Part shown: piece by piece, positions 10,701-21,110 of the stretch
How positions within the stretch are numbered: position 1 is the stretch's first letter
Layout of the letters: each line of letters begins with the position of its first letter
Assembly (NCBI RefSeq): GCF_024139115.2
Contig: NC_085140.1
Span: forward strand, 234,176,371-234,240,370
Direction: 5' to 3'
Length of the DNA: 64,000 nucleotides
DNA from: Armigeres subalbatus
Taxonomy: Eukaryota > Arthropoda > Insecta > Diptera > Culicidae
Position numbers and translations under genes: made by a program
Notes under the pieces: generated by a model
Databases searched by the model: none
What the model saw: the letters and a program-made list of their open reading frames with translations, nothing else
Told to the model about the DNA's origin: nothing

Positions 10701-13700
10701 CGGAAAACCAAATCCACCACGTTCTAATCGACGGTAAATTCTTCTCCGACATCACGAACGTACGCACTTACCGCAGTGCGAATAATGAATCCGACCATTA
10801 CCTCGTTGCAGTATGTCTGCGCTCAAAACTCTCGACGGTGTACAACACGCGTCGGAGTCGTCCACCGCGGCTAAACATTGGGCGGCTACAAAACTAGCCC
10901 AAGACTACGCGCAGCAGCTGGAAGTGGCACTCCTAACGGAAGAGCAGCTAGGCGCAGCATCTCTTGAAGATGGCTAGAGAGATATTCGATTCGCCATAGG
11001 AAGCACCGCAACCGCTGCACTAGGCACGGTGGCTCCGGATCAGAGAAACGATTGGTATGACGGCGAATGTGAGCAGTTAGTTGAGGAGAAGAATGCAGCA
11101 CGCACGAGGGCGAACGAAGCACGATACAAACGGGCGCGGAACAGACAAAACTCGATTTTCCGGAGGAAAAAGCGCCAGCAGGAAGATCGAGACCGTGAAG
11201 AGACGGAGGAACTGTACCGCGCTAATAACGCACGAAAGTTTGATGAGAAATTGAACCGTTCACGTAAGGGCCACGTGCCACATCCCGATATGTGTAAGGA
11301 CATGAACGGGAACCTTCTTGCAAACGAGCGTGTGGTGATGCAAAGGTGATGGCAGCACTACGAAGAGCACCTGAATGGCGATATGGCAGACAATGATGGC
11401 AGTATGGTAATGAACCTAGGAGCACGCGCGCAGGACATGCGACTTCCAGCTCCGAATCTCCAGGAAATCCAGGAGGCGATCGGCCGCCTGAAAAACAACC
11501 CAGCCCCTGGAGTTGACCAACTACCAGGAGAGCTGTTTAAACACGGTGGTGAGGCACTGGCTAGAGCGCTGCATTGAGTGATTACCAAGGTTCGGGAGGA
11601 TGGGGTGCTGCCGCAGGTGTGGATGGAAGGTGTCGTGTGTCCCATCTATAAAACGGGCGATAAGCTGGATTGTAGCAACTACCGCAACTACTAAGCGCCA
11701 GCAGGAAGATCGAGACCGTGAAGAGACGGAGGAACTGTACCGCGCTAATAACGCACGAAAGTTTGATGAGAAATTGAACCGTTCACGTAAGGGCCACGTG
11801 CCACATCCCGATATGTGTAAGGACATGAACGGGAACCTTCTTGCAAACGAGCGTGTGGTGATGCAAAGGTGGCGGCAGCACTACGAAGAGCACCTGAATG
11901 GCGATATGGCAGACAATGATGGCGGTATGGTAATGAACCTAGGAGCACGCGCGCAGGACATGCGACTTCCAGCTCCGAATCTCCAGGAAATCCAGGAGGA
12001 GATCGGCCGACTGAAAAACAACAAAGCCCCTGGAGTTGACCAACTACCAGGAGAGCTGTTTAAACACGGTGGTGAGGCACTGGCTAGAGCGCTGCATTGA
12101 GTGATTACCAAGGTTCGGGAGGATGGGGTGCTGCCGCAGGTGTGGATGGAAGGTGTCGTGTGTCCCATCTATAAAACGGGCGATAAGCTGGATTGTAGCA
12201 ACTACCGCGTAACCACTGAACTGCTGAACGCCGCCTACAAAGTACTCTCCCAAATTGTATGCCGCCGACTAACACCAATTGCAAGAGAGTTGTGGGGCAG
12301 TACCAGGCGGGATTTATGGGTGAACGCTCTACCACAGACCAGGTGTTCGCCATACGTCAGGTATTGCAGAAATGCCACGTCGAAGACGAAGTACATGATA
12401 GGAAGAGGCTCAAGAGAGGTCAATGTATGCCACCCACCACGAGTTTCTATCGGTGGTGACGAAATCGAGGTGGTTGAAGAATTCGTGTACTTGGGCTCAC
12501 TGGTGACCGCCGATAACGAAACCAGCAGAGAAATTCGGAGACGCATAGTGGCTGGAAATCGTACGTACTTTGCACAGCGGGCGGATCGATCAGGTGGAGG
12601 ACGATTTGTGGACCCTGCACAGACTGCGTGGTTGGCGAAGTGCAGCCATGGACCGAGCTGAATGGAGAAGACTTTTATGTGCAGCATATGGCCTTAGTCT
12701 GAGTATGCATGCATGCATGCTGTCGACCACAGATCTACAGCGCAGTATTTTTGCAGATGATACAATTCAAAGGAATTTAAAAGGCCGTTAACAGAGCCCT
12801 TACAAGGCGAAGGCAGTAACCACGAACACATTTTTTTTCGGATGGGTCGGTTTCAAGCCGTGGAGTTGGAACTGGGGTCACCGGTCCTAACATCTCCATC
12901 TCGGGCAGCCTTCCCGTCGTTTGCAATATCTTCTCCGTCGAAGCTACCACGTTTCTAATCGCAGCCACGTACCCATCAAGGAAGCCGCTTTTGGTCTTGA
13001 CCCACTCAGCTCGCTGCAGAGCAAGCAGCCCAATCACACCTGGTTGTAGAGCATTGTCGCTAATCAGCGCCAGTACACAGATGACCAGTAGATCCAAAGA
13101 TAGTATTTTACCGTCATTTTCCTACGGTAAATTTGATGTCCTTATGGACAATGATTATCGCTTCCAAAATCCTGGATATCTCCACCATTTCTTGGGTAGT
13201 ACCCTTTAGCATTAGCATTACCATTGTTACGGTGTAATTCGTAGATTGGACACTAGTGATACTCATGTTTTATTTTTGAGATCCTTATCTAGAATGCTAT
13301 CAAATATTAAGAAGGGGAGTGGTCCTTGATTCCAGTCTTGGGTAATACTCTTATTCCTTTTTTCCAAATTCTTCATGAATAGTTCGAACAAGAACGGTGA
13401 CATCAGGTTTCCCATTGGTGCTCCCTTCGTCTGTTTGTGGTAGCTACCACGGAATGTGAAAAAGTTCTAACGCATTATTATATATTTATTCAGACTCCGG
13501 AGTGACTTTTCAGTATATAAAAGTCTTCTTCATTCAACTCGATTCGCCGCTAGGCACGCGCAGCCCGCGGAGGGTCTGCAAATCGTCTTCCTCCTGATCG
13601 ATTCACCTTGCTCGCTGCGCATCTCGCCTTTTTGTGCCAGTTTGATCGCTATCTTGACTCATTTCCACCGGTTTATTGTCCGAAATTTTATCGCGAACAT

Positions 13701-15552
13701 GTTTGGCATTACGGCTTTCGATTCGATCTCGAATACGATTTATCGTTCGAGTATGATTGGGGAGGTACAAGAATTTCGAGATGTTTTGGCATAATGGATA
13801 CTCGATAGCACACTGGAAAACAACTGAAGTCTAATGAAAAACGCTCGTCACCTTTATTGCTTTCGAATGTTGTTCGAGAGTGATTTCTTGATGAAAGTTT
13901 TTTATAATATTTGTTATTATTTCTGTACGTGAAGTGAATAAATATTTTATTATTGTATCTCGAAGCAAAGAATGTCATTAGCATACCGTCCTTTATTGTT
14001 TCCAGACAATACGCTATCTCTAGTTATCTAGATTCTGTGAAAAAATGAATTTACGAAAATCGGTTTGTATTTTTTAACGCTTAAAAAATTTTTGTGGAAA
14101 ATCCACGTAAAATCCATTCGAAATCTTGTACTGCAACTGGGTAAAGTCGAACGAAAGACATAATACCGTAGTTTTTTCGAAACGAATGCAAAACGTACGA
14201 ATCGAGTGATTCGATTCGAGATGCGCAATGCCATCCCAGGCTACAGCCCACCGCAGTCTTCAGTTTTTCGACGTCGTGGACGATGAGTAGCTCTCCCAAC
14301 AGCTGTTGCAACTCGTGCTTCATTCGCCTCGCCCATGTACCGTGTGTCATCTGCACCCCGTCATAGATAGTACGCTTCATTTCTTCTCGAAAACTTCAAG
14401 TACGCATCTATCCTGCACGAGCATTGTCGAATGTAGCGTTGCTCCATCCTCTCAAAGTTACGTACAAAAATATCAATGTCGTCTGCGGAACCAAATTACC
14501 TGGACGGACTTCGTGAAAATCGTACCACTCGTGTCAATTCCTGTCTTTCATATTACTCTCTCCAAAGCGATGTTGAATAGCATACACGAAAGACCACCAC
14601 CTTGCCCTATCCCTCCGCACGTTTCAAAGGGACTCGGGACTCGAGAATAAACTCGAACTACGCATATTACCAGATCCATCGTTGCCTTGACCAACCGTAT
14701 CAGTTTATCCAGAAATACGTGTACGTGCCATAGCTGATCTTGATCGATTGTATCATATGCGGTTTTTAAGTCGATGAATGGATGATGTGGGCATTCGCGG
14801 CATTTCTGTGATTTCACGGCAGCTTCTACAATTTCAGTCATGTATAACCTTGCCAGATTTAGATCCATGTACACCTTCCCTCGCCATGCTGTTTCCGTTC
14901 TTTGTGTTAGCAGCCAATCTTTCAAGAGATTCAGAGCGTCTTTCGATGGAACGCTTGGGAAGAATGTCACTACGTCGAATGATAGGTATCATTACATCAT
15001 CGTCACGATATGTTCTGATTCCAACAACTTTCATGTAAAATTTCATGTTCATAGTCCCTTTTCTTTATTGCTCAGGTACCCGCATGGTTCCTGAATCATT
15101 CATTTGACCAGTGAAGAATTGGCTTCCCATCAAAATTCACTTTAAGTGAAGAACTGAAACCAATTCAAATTTCACACAAATATAAATAAATAATGACAAG
15201 TGAAGATAAATAAAATCCTCATAACAAGATGTTTCTCATTGCAGGTTACGTGCCACACAACAAACATCCGATCATGCTTCCGTTGAGAAATTCTTCAGTT
15301 TGCGAGAAAATATACAGGGATATTCGATTAGAACTGTCTAAATCGCAGCTATGCGTAGGAGGAGAGCCAGGAAAAGACTCATGTCGTGGAGATTCTGGAG
15401 GTCCACTGATGCTGCATTCAATGAATCGCTGGTACCAGGTAGGCCTTGTTAGTTTGGGTTCGGAGCAGTGCGGAGGAAGGATTCCCGGTATCTATGTCAA
15501 GCTCGTCGATTATCTAGACTGGATCGAGGCAACCGTTGATGTGGTTGACTAG
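7722..15552 (+). CDS. CLIP-domain trypsin-like serine protease, four exons, activation motif missing
   Basis: Exons 7722-7788, 7855-8200, 8267-8514 and 15245-15552 join in frame to 322 residues. Residues 1-22 form a hydrophobic signal peptide (CWIFALIYFFG), so the product should be secreted. Residues 28-72 form a CLIP domain with six Cys (28, 38, 44, 63, 71, 72). The protease domain has His127 (TVAHC), Asp173 (DDDVALL) and Ser271 (GDSGGP), with Asp265 in the S1 pocket giving trypsin-like specificity. CLIP proteases act in haemolymph cascades for melanisation, Toll activation or clotting; which one is not known here. Oddities: between Cys81 and FPW (93-95) there is no R-IxGG site, and the usual GWG is SRG (214-216). 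Exon 1 phase requires the donor at 7789 (GTGTGT); the better-looking GTGAGA at 7793 would shift frame. A polyadenylation signal lies at 15712. Confidence 0.85.
7855..8200 (+). CDS. Protease exon 2: CLIP domain and catalytic His
   Basis: Bounded by acceptor CATAACTAG and donor GTAAGT. Codes residues 23-138: all six CLIP cysteines, linker Cys81, the FPWVV strand and TVAHC with His127. The exon ends in phase 2. The normally conserved CGGSLI is CTGSLI here. Confidence 0.9.
8267..8514 (+). CDS. Protease exon 3: catalytic Asp
   Basis: Bounded by acceptor TTCGTAG (after a 66-nt intron) and donor GTACGT. Codes residues 138-220, including DDDVALLKL with Asp173 and the VQPICL segment that supplies a conserved Cys. 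It ends in phase 1, matching exon 4. Confidence 0.9.
8993..9129. mobile_element. Hairpin MITE flanked by TTAA
   Basis: Long terminal arms (CTTTTCAAAAGGACCTAAGT at 8993, its complement ending at 9129) extend about 48 bp with few mismatches around a 40-nt loop. TTAA lies on each side (8989-8992 and 9130-9133), as in piggyBac-type MITEs such as the wuneng class described in Aedes (class from memory). Confidence 0.75.
9134..9400. mobile_element. Second TTAA-flanked MITE, sharing the middle TTAA
   Basis: Termini GGTGATTATA and TATAATCACC are inverted repeats next to TTAA at 9130-9133 and 9401-9404. It contains an internal palindrome (GTGGTGAATTTGAAATTCACCAC) near 9357. No coding potential. Confidence 0.7.
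9405..10619. other. Intron sequence, no feature recognised
   Basis: No domain or clear repeat boundary is visible. Short open frames at 10021-10328 lack recognisable motifs. Confidence 0.35.
10620..12700 (+). pseudogene. Decayed RTE-like LINE ORF2 with a tandem internal duplication
   Basis: 10628-10897 encodes the end of an apurinic-type endonuclease (STFFPRKNIHKATW, NQIHHVLIDG, SDHYLV). 11029-11692 encodes the linker and RT fingers (RNDWYDGEC, HVPHPDMCKDMNG, APGVDQLPGELFKHGGEAL, VCPIYKTGDKLDCSNYR). The segment from about 11171 to 11692 is repeated at 11696-12208. The RT palm is deleted between STTDQVFAIRQVLQKC (about 12320-12370) and VEEFVYLGSLVT (about 12470-12510). The last block, LWTLHRLRGWRSAAMDRAEW (12600-12660), is the usual C-terminal tail. 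Several stops and shifts make it non-functional. The RTE/JAM1-like assignment is from motif recall. Confidence 0.75.
11171..12208 (+). repeat. Direct tandem duplication of about 520 bp inside the LINE
   Basis: The two units start with CGCCAGCAGGAAGATCGAGA at about 11171 and 11697. They differ at few sites, for example GGTGATGGC with a stop against GGTGGCGGC, and AACAACCCAGCC against AACAACAAAGCC. So the duplication is younger than the LINE's decay or has been partly homogenised. Confidence 0.9.
12701..13211. other. No recognised gene; (TGCA)n tract at 12703-12720
   Basis: A - strand frame at 12777-13097 is open but shows no familiar domain. It lies inside the protease intron next to transposon scraps and is probably transposon-derived. 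Confidence 0.3.
13212..13325 (-). repeat. Dispersed repeat 'D', 3' end fragment
   Basis: Matches the end of longer copies at 18817-19185 and 55923-56275, sharing GTAGATTGGACACTAGTGAT and GAAGGGGAGTGGTCC. Only about 110 bp remain, consistent with 5' truncation of a retroposon. It joins the Penelope RT scrap. Confidence 0.7.
13326..13475 (-). pseudogene. Penelope-like reverse transcriptase fragment
   Basis: Read on the - strand it gives FFTFRGSYHKQTKGAPMGN followed by LMSPFLFELFMKNLE. This is the (K/Q)G-PMG-SP motif block of Penelope-type RTs. Only this RT segment is present; the YVDD box and GIY-YIG endonuclease are not seen nearby. Confidence 0.65.
13476..14219. other. Intron sequence, no feature recognised
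   Basis: Contains a short CpG-rich stretch (13540-13640) and AT-rich DNA. No domain is recognised in the short frames here. Confidence 0.3.
14220..14800 (-). pseudogene. RTE-like LINE reverse transcriptase fragment
   Basis: On the - strand the frame gives FIDLKTAYDTIDQDQLWHV (RT palm, first catalytic Asp), then GQGGGLSCMLFNIALE, where the usual QGDG has Gly for Asp. After a shift comes SADDIDIF (14470-14492), which keeps the catalytic DD. Thumb-like sequence with RRMKHELQQLL (about 14290-14330) follows. It is embedded antisense in the protease intron. Endonuclease and C-terminal parts are absent. Confidence 0.7.
15245..15552 (+). CDS. Protease exon 4: catalytic Ser and C terminus
   Basis: Follows acceptor TCATTGCAG. 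Codes residues 221-322: the CEKIY and LCVGGEPGKDSCRGDSGGP blocks, PGIYVKLVDYLDWI and stop TAG. It matches exon 3 in phase although 6.7 kb away, which supports one gene. Confidence 0.9.
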
Positions 15553-15711
15553 GGATGTCTGGTCTACTGCGGTGAGCTGTGAGCTATGAGTAGACATGAG
15601 GCGAGTCTTGAACAAATGCCAAATAATCATCTTTGCGTTCATTGACATACCTAGATCATGCGGATTTCAATTAAAATGTCGCATATATAGATTTAAGCGA
15701 ACCACAATGTC

Positions 15712-15717
15712 AATAAA
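15712..15717 (+). terminator. Polyadenylation signal AATAAA for the protease gene
   Basis: First AATAAA downstream of the stop codon (160 nt away). A second candidate lies near 15898. The cleavage site is not determined. Confidence 0.5.
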
Positions 15718-17780
15718 TTTGCGAATTGATGTTTTCGCAATTTATGAAGAGGTATCAACAACAGTTCACTGCCACGATGAGCATGAAACCAATTTTGAAT
15801 AATCGTAAACATGGAATGCATCCATAAAGCTGAACCACGCGTCAGAAGTACAGGACGCACAGCTAGCAAAAAATGTTGCTAATTAAAGCGATTCACATAA
15901 ATAAACAAGAGCGCACAGAAGTGTGTCCGCTGCCAGGTGGTGACAAGTGCAAACTGTTCTTGGAAAAGCAACTGCCATTTATTCTAATCCAACCAGAAAG
16001 ATGTTCTTGTTCTGCTCGAGATCGAGCATAGCAAAACTGGTATCCACCAGTAGTGCTGGAAAGCGTCGCGAGACAGACAAAGCACTGTTGAATATTTATG
16101 AGAAAGATGACAAACAAGGGATAATGTCGATAATGTGAGAGTGCCCGGGTTGGTGCAAATGGATGATGGTGATGGGGATGATGGATGGATCTAAACGAGC
16201 AGAGCAGCACGCACTGGTAGGACCGCTGCAGAGCGTAGAAATTATGAAAATCAACATTGAATGAAGTGAAAAGTGAATGAACTATGGCAGTTTGTACTTA
16301 AATACTAGAATTAAGATAACAAAGCGGTAACAGGATTACGGCACTTGATGATCCATGGTGTCGTTTAAATCTTAATCAATATAACTTCATGTAAATAAAT
16401 AATTTGCTGTTCTAACGCGTACTCTTCACTTTAAGTTCATTGTTATTCACTTGATGTTAAAGATTGATCTACATTCGAAAAATAAAATACTCATCACTAT
16501 CAATTAGAGAAACCGGATTCGACTACCAAGATTCGTTTTTTTTTTCGAATCGCCTCAATTCTTTCGCAACAGTGAAATCGAAAAACATAATGATGCCGAA
16601 AAGAACGTGAATCGACAAGTTCGTCTTTATCTCCTCCCACAAATACGGTAGGAGCGGTAATAACCTCAATCAACAGCAAAGCATCACGTTTACTAGTTGA
16701 CGGGCTGGTTCGAATAGGTTCGAATGAAATCGAAATCAAATCAGTAATCAATTTCGTAATCTTCTGCTTGTTGCGCAGGCGATCGATGATTCGAATTTGT
16801 GATGGATTAGATAGGAGGAGCAAAAAAATCAATGTCAGTTGGGGGTCTTTTTTGATGCCAGCTCCTTTCCCTTTTACAATTATCGACGGTGCGGGTGGAA
16901 GAATGTTAACAGTTTTTTTTTCTGAGTGAATTCAGGCTGAGAAGATGATGGTAGTTTGCATCAGATAGAATAGATAGGTAAGCCAAGTTAATTGGGATTG
17001 TCTTGTCATCAACACATTGCAGACAAAGTGGGATGCGTATTTCTTCGCTCGTTTCCCTCTTACATAACTCTTATACCTAAAGTCTCCAACCATATTTGGA
17101 ACTATTTTGCAAACTGCCGAAAACATTGCTTAACTCAAGTTTTGATACACCACAATATGTATGTTAACTAATTCTGCAAAAGCTTAAGACCAATAAACTC
17201 ATCAAATCCTAAACGAACTTGAACAAAAGTACATTATTCATTCGTAATGATCCTCAACGAGCAGTGATCCAGTTTAACGGGTGCGCATTATTCAATGGAT
17301 GACTTGCTCTCTGACAGCGTGAAGTCGCAAATATAAACTACATATTACATCAACCGTCTTTCTTGACCGCAAATTAGCCTAAAACATTCAAAAGAAAGAA
17401 AAAAAACAGCAACAAGTACGATCATTAAACAAAAGAGGCATTGTCATGGCGGCTAATTAGCGGCTTAAGTGTCGTTGTTCGTTGGGTGCACGAGGACCTA
17501 CACCCTGAAAAACCTGTGTGCTCCACTGAACCGCGGCGCGGCACGGCGTGTCAACCGACCTACGAAGCTACGCGACAACCGGCGGCGGCGGTGACATTCC
17601 GCGAAGTCAAAGCCAAAAACCTGCACACGTGGAAAGGGGAGCATAATTTTTCAAGTTTAGGTACCTCTCCGCCCGACCACCGACGACGAACCGGCGATAT
17701 GGAGGCGCAGTTTTCACTTGTCACGAACTATGTTTTTTGCTGCGGTTGTTGTTGTGTTACACAAGAATTACTTATTCAAT
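15718..17780. other. Intergenic, mostly unique-looking; no gene seen
   Basis: No splice-supported or domain-bearing reading was found. 17500-17700 is GC-rich (CGGCGGCGGCGG) and could be a promoter or 5' exon of a gene not in view. The open frame at 17441-17881 runs into a SINE and is not treated as coding. Confidence 0.35.
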
Positions 17781-17791
17781 ATTTAAAAGAC

Positions 17792-18035
17792 TTCTTCTTC
17801 TTCTTATTGGCATTACATCCCCACACCGGGACAGAGCCGCCTCGCAGCTTAGTGTTCATTAAGCACTTCCACAGTTATTAACTTTTGCATTCGTATATCA
17901 CGAGGCTAACACAATGATACTTTTATGCCCAAACCGAAAATTGCCTAGACTTGCACCGGAAATCGAACCCAGCCACCCTCAGCTTGGTCTTGCTTTGTAG
18001 CCGCGCGTTTTACCGCATGGCTATGGAGGGCCCTC
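17792..18035 (-). mobile_element. tRNA-derived SINE (Feilai-like) with 11-bp target duplication
   Basis: On the - strand: tRNA-like head with A and B boxes, a unique body ending ATGCCAATAAGAAGAAG and an AAG-rich tail. ATTTAAAAGAC flanks both ends (17781-17791, 18036-18046). A short internal deletion removes the GGGAAGTCGAGACAATTTCC segment present in other copies. Confidence 0.85.
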
Positions 18036-18046
18036 ATTTAAAAGAC

Positions 18047-18816
18047 GTTTTTGCGATAGATTTTCTGAAGTAAGGTAATTAAACATTTATTGCCTATTTG
18101 TTTCATCCCCTATTTAATAAAATAAATATCCACTTTATTAGGTGCCAATCATCGAGTTACCTTCTAGGGTACTTCTGTTTACCGGGTTATGGTCGAGCGC
18201 GAAAATGAAGTGAGCTTGTTATGTCACCGCAATTCCAAAGTGGATGGCGGCAGGAGCCACTAGACGCGGCCTCAGGCCTCTGATGAGGATGATGATGATG
18301 ATTGTCGCAGTCGTGATCCAGGCGTAAATTGGCCCCAAAGTCTTTTCGAGTCCACACTGTCACTTTCTGCTAAATTAGCTGGAAAAGCGTAATGAGCCTG
18401 CAGGAGTATGACACCAGTAGAGGTAAAGTGTAGAGGGAAATGGCGCTGTGGTGCGATTTGTTCTCATTTTCCAGCGTGGGTACTCGTTTGTCAAACTGCA
18501 TGCCTTAACCGTTGACGGTTAGATAGTATCCGAGCAAGTAAAAGAGGTTCCGTCAGTGACGACAGCGACAATCTCCCTCTATACTTTATTACCTCTATTA
18601 TAGCATTGCACCGCTCAAAACAACAAAAAAGTGATGATGTATGCGGCGGGAAGTTGCATAACTGCAATTTGGAAGGTAATTTCTACTAATGATATCGCGG
18701 TTGAGTGAAGTGATGGTTCGTGCAAATGAACCCTTGATGTGTGGAAAAAGGTGTTTATTGTGGTGTTTCTGATCTATTTTGAAATGATTGTCATATGTAT
18801 TTTTAATGTTTGGATA
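18047..18816. other. No gene seen
   Basis: Unannotated intergenic DNA with a (GATGAT)n stretch near 18280-18300 and a GAGGCCTCAGGCCTC-type palindrome before it. Confidence 0.3.
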
Positions 18817-19185
18817 GACACCTTTGCATGGTGTGTTACGGTGTAAGACCTACCACGGTCATATTGTCAGCTACAGGCAAATCCTGACCCAACGAATACC
18901 TTCCGCAATATCCAACTGCGTGGTACTTATGAGGGTGTCGCTGAGTCGGGGGCCTCTCGTTAAGTAAATACTACACCAACACTTCCTTTCCCTCCCAAGT
19001 TACGGTGAAGATGGGCGTGGCCAGGAGTAGTAATCCTCAAGCTTTTGTAATTTTTATTCTAGATTGAAAGCAAGGACCACACCCACCTTGATTTCTGATA
19101 GCAATTTAAATAAGGATTTCAATAGAAAAACATGAGTATCACTAGTGTCCAATCTACGAAGTACACCGTAACTATGCTATGCTTT
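18817..19185 (+). repeat. Dispersed repeat 'D', long copy
   Basis: Runs from GACACCTTTGCATGGTGTG through GTGTCGCTGAGTCGGGGGCC and GATGGGCGTGGCC to CACTAGTGTCCAATCTACG. It aligns end to end with 55923-56275 in the opposite orientation, and parts align with 13212-13325 and 46260-46400. Likely the 3' UTR of a non-LTR element; no coding part is seen. Confidence 0.65.
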
Positions 19186-19817
19186 TGAATTTCTTTGTGC
19201 ACTAGATTACGGTTTGGACTCTTTTGGAAACGAAGCGAAGGCAATATGACTACGACGGTTCCTTGATCTGGCTCACGTATCCAACATCGTCAGAATGGCA
19301 GCACCACGAGGCTTATTACAAAATGGGAGCAGACGCCCACCATGCAGTAAATAGGAAAATGTAGATCGTGTAGATTCAGTGTTCATGTGGTTACCAGGTT
19401 TCAATCCCTGAAGGCTCACCACAGACACTTTAAAACTAGTATGCATGTCTTTCTCAACTAATGCTTCCACCAATAATAGGAGAAGGTGGTCAGTTCCCGG
19501 CACTGGTCGATTGTCACCGATCGGCACCCCGTCGTAACTTTTGACAGAAAATAGATGTGGTCATTTTGACATTTGTTATACGTGTGCTATGTAAGCACGA
19601 TCTTGTTGTACCCATTTCCGAAGCATTTAGAAGCTTTTCTTTCGTTTTACAGAGAAAACATTTTATTGTCAAGTGAAAGCCCACTCCAAAGTTTTTTTTC
19701 GTCGTTTGCTTGGTGCAGCGGTTCTCGAACATTTTTCTTATGAGGTACCCCTTCAAACTTTTACATTCATTGAGTTACCCCCAATTTTTTTCGCTGCGAA
19801 TGAAAATAAGTAAAATA
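19186..19817. other. No gene recognised
   Basis: A - strand frame at 19273-19527 is open for 84 codons without a familiar domain. Confidence 0.3.
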
Positions 19818-20032
19818 GGGGAACGGTTCGGCACTTCATGCCATAGCTCCTATTTCCATCTCATCATAAACGAAGCAATGAAAAAGAATTTGGTTTGTTT
19901 CTTATTTTTGTGATTTTTTCAACAGTGAGCACGCGTGTTAGTGAAAAAAAGCAACGAGATTGGTGCTGCATTTCTTTGTTTTCCGATGAGACGAATATAT
20001 GTACACTAAGATGGAAAACAGAACAGTTCCCC
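19818..20032. mobile_element. TA-flanked MITE, family with TIR GGGGAACGGTTCGGCACTTC (copy 2)
   Basis: Both ends are present (GGGGAACGGTTC on the left, GAACAGTTCCCC on the right) with TA on each side (19816-19817, 20033-20034). It aligns with 2543-2746. It is 215 bp with no ORF, and the TA target suggests Tc1/mariner mobilisation. Confidence 0.8.
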
Positions 20033-20084
20033 TATATGTCAAGAGCTTTTGAAGTCTTCCTATTGAATTTGGCTTCCTATTGAA

Positions 20085-20385
20085 AGTAGGTTTCCGAGCC
20101 TATTGAACGGAAACTTCCGAGCCTCTTGAAAGGAAGCTTTAGGAGTCTCTTGAAAGACGGCTTTCGAGCCTCATGAAAGGCGGCATCCGAGCCTCTCGAA
20201 AAAAGGCTTCTGAGCCTCTCGAAAGGAGGCTTCCGAGTTTTATAAAAGAAGACTTCCAAGCCTCTTGAAAGGAGGCTTCCGACCCTGTTGAAGGGAGGCT
20301 TCCGAGTCTTTCGAAAGGAGGCATCCGAGCCTTATAAAAGGAGACCTCCAAGCCTCTTGAGAGGTGGCTACCGACCCGAGCAAAG
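20085..20385 (+). repeat. Degenerate minisatellite, about 23-24 bp unit (GCCTCTTGAAAGGAGGCTTCCGA)
   Basis: About twelve diverged units. Each contains GCCTC...GAGGC, so single units can fold. Not coding despite open frames on the - strand. Confidence 0.85.
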
Positions 20386-20548
20386 TCTGACATCATAATG
20401 AGGGCAAATAGAAAAGATATTTTGGTATCGACCCCCCAAACATTGGAAGCTGATAGAGTGCTTATTCAACCAAAAACAGACTTTTACAGGTTAAAAACTA
20501 GCTTGTTCAGCATGAATTGTTTGTTGGTAGAAGAAAACAAAAATCTAA

Positions 20549-20682
20549 GGAGCTGTCCATATACTACGTGGACAGGTTTTAGTCAGTTTTAGATACCTCC
20601 ATTCCCTAGCGTGGACAACTGCTCATATAATTCATACCCCCTCCACCCTAAACTGTCTACGAAATATGTGGACAGCCCCTCC
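20549..20682. mobile_element. Small TIR element
   Basis: Ends GGAGCTGTCCATATACTACG and, on the other strand, GGAGGGGCTGTCCACATATT, forming imperfect 27-bp terminal inverted repeats around about 80 bp. No ORF. Confidence 0.55.
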
Positions 20683-20689
20683 TTTTTGC

Positions 20690-21110
20690 CTTTCTCGTAC
20701 AACTAAGTTGCACCGAAAGGCTATCATTTCACTCCGAACACGAAATTTTTATAGAAGCTTCTGAGACCCATAGTATTATATACCAATCGACTCAGCTCGA
20801 CGAGCTGAGCACATGTCTGTCTGTCCGTGTGTATGTATGTGTGTATGTGTGTGTATGTGTGTGCACAAAAGCTATAAAAACGTTAGACAACTTTTCGTAT
20901 AGTAATCTTCAACCGATTTTCTCGCAACAAGTTTCATTCGACAGGGGACAAAGCCTTGTTGATCACTATTGAATTTTATACCGATCGGTCATTGCGTTTA
21001 AAAGTTATGAAAGAAATGGTACATCGGACCATATAAACCCCATATAAGGTTGGTGTCTTAACTAAATGAGAGAAAGGCACCACCAACGATAGGTGGATTA
21101 ATCTGGGTTT
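20690..21110 (+). repeat. Dispersed repeat containing a (TG)n-rich core
   Basis: Starts CCTTTCTCGTACAACTAAGT and ends GAGAAAGGCACCACCAACGA followed by ATAGGTGGATTAATCTGGG. The core holds GTCTGTCTGTCCG and a TATGTGTG microsatellite (20818-20865). The ends are weakly inverted (CTTTCTC and GAGAAAG). I recognise it as a common mosquito repeat but cannot name it. Confidence 0.5.

Larger units (their letters stand above)
8515..15244 (+). other. Intron 3 of the protease gene, 6,730 bp, filled with transposon remains
   Basis: Starts GTACGT and ends TTGCAG. It contains two TTAA MITEs, an RTE-like LINE, a Penelope RT scrap, a dispersed-repeat scrap and a second LINE on the - strand. The other introns of the gene are 66 nt each. 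Confidence 0.8.

Noticed and set aside
17441..17881. 146-codon frame in GC-rich DNA
   Set aside because: It runs into an antisense SINE and shows no recognisable domain or splice logic.
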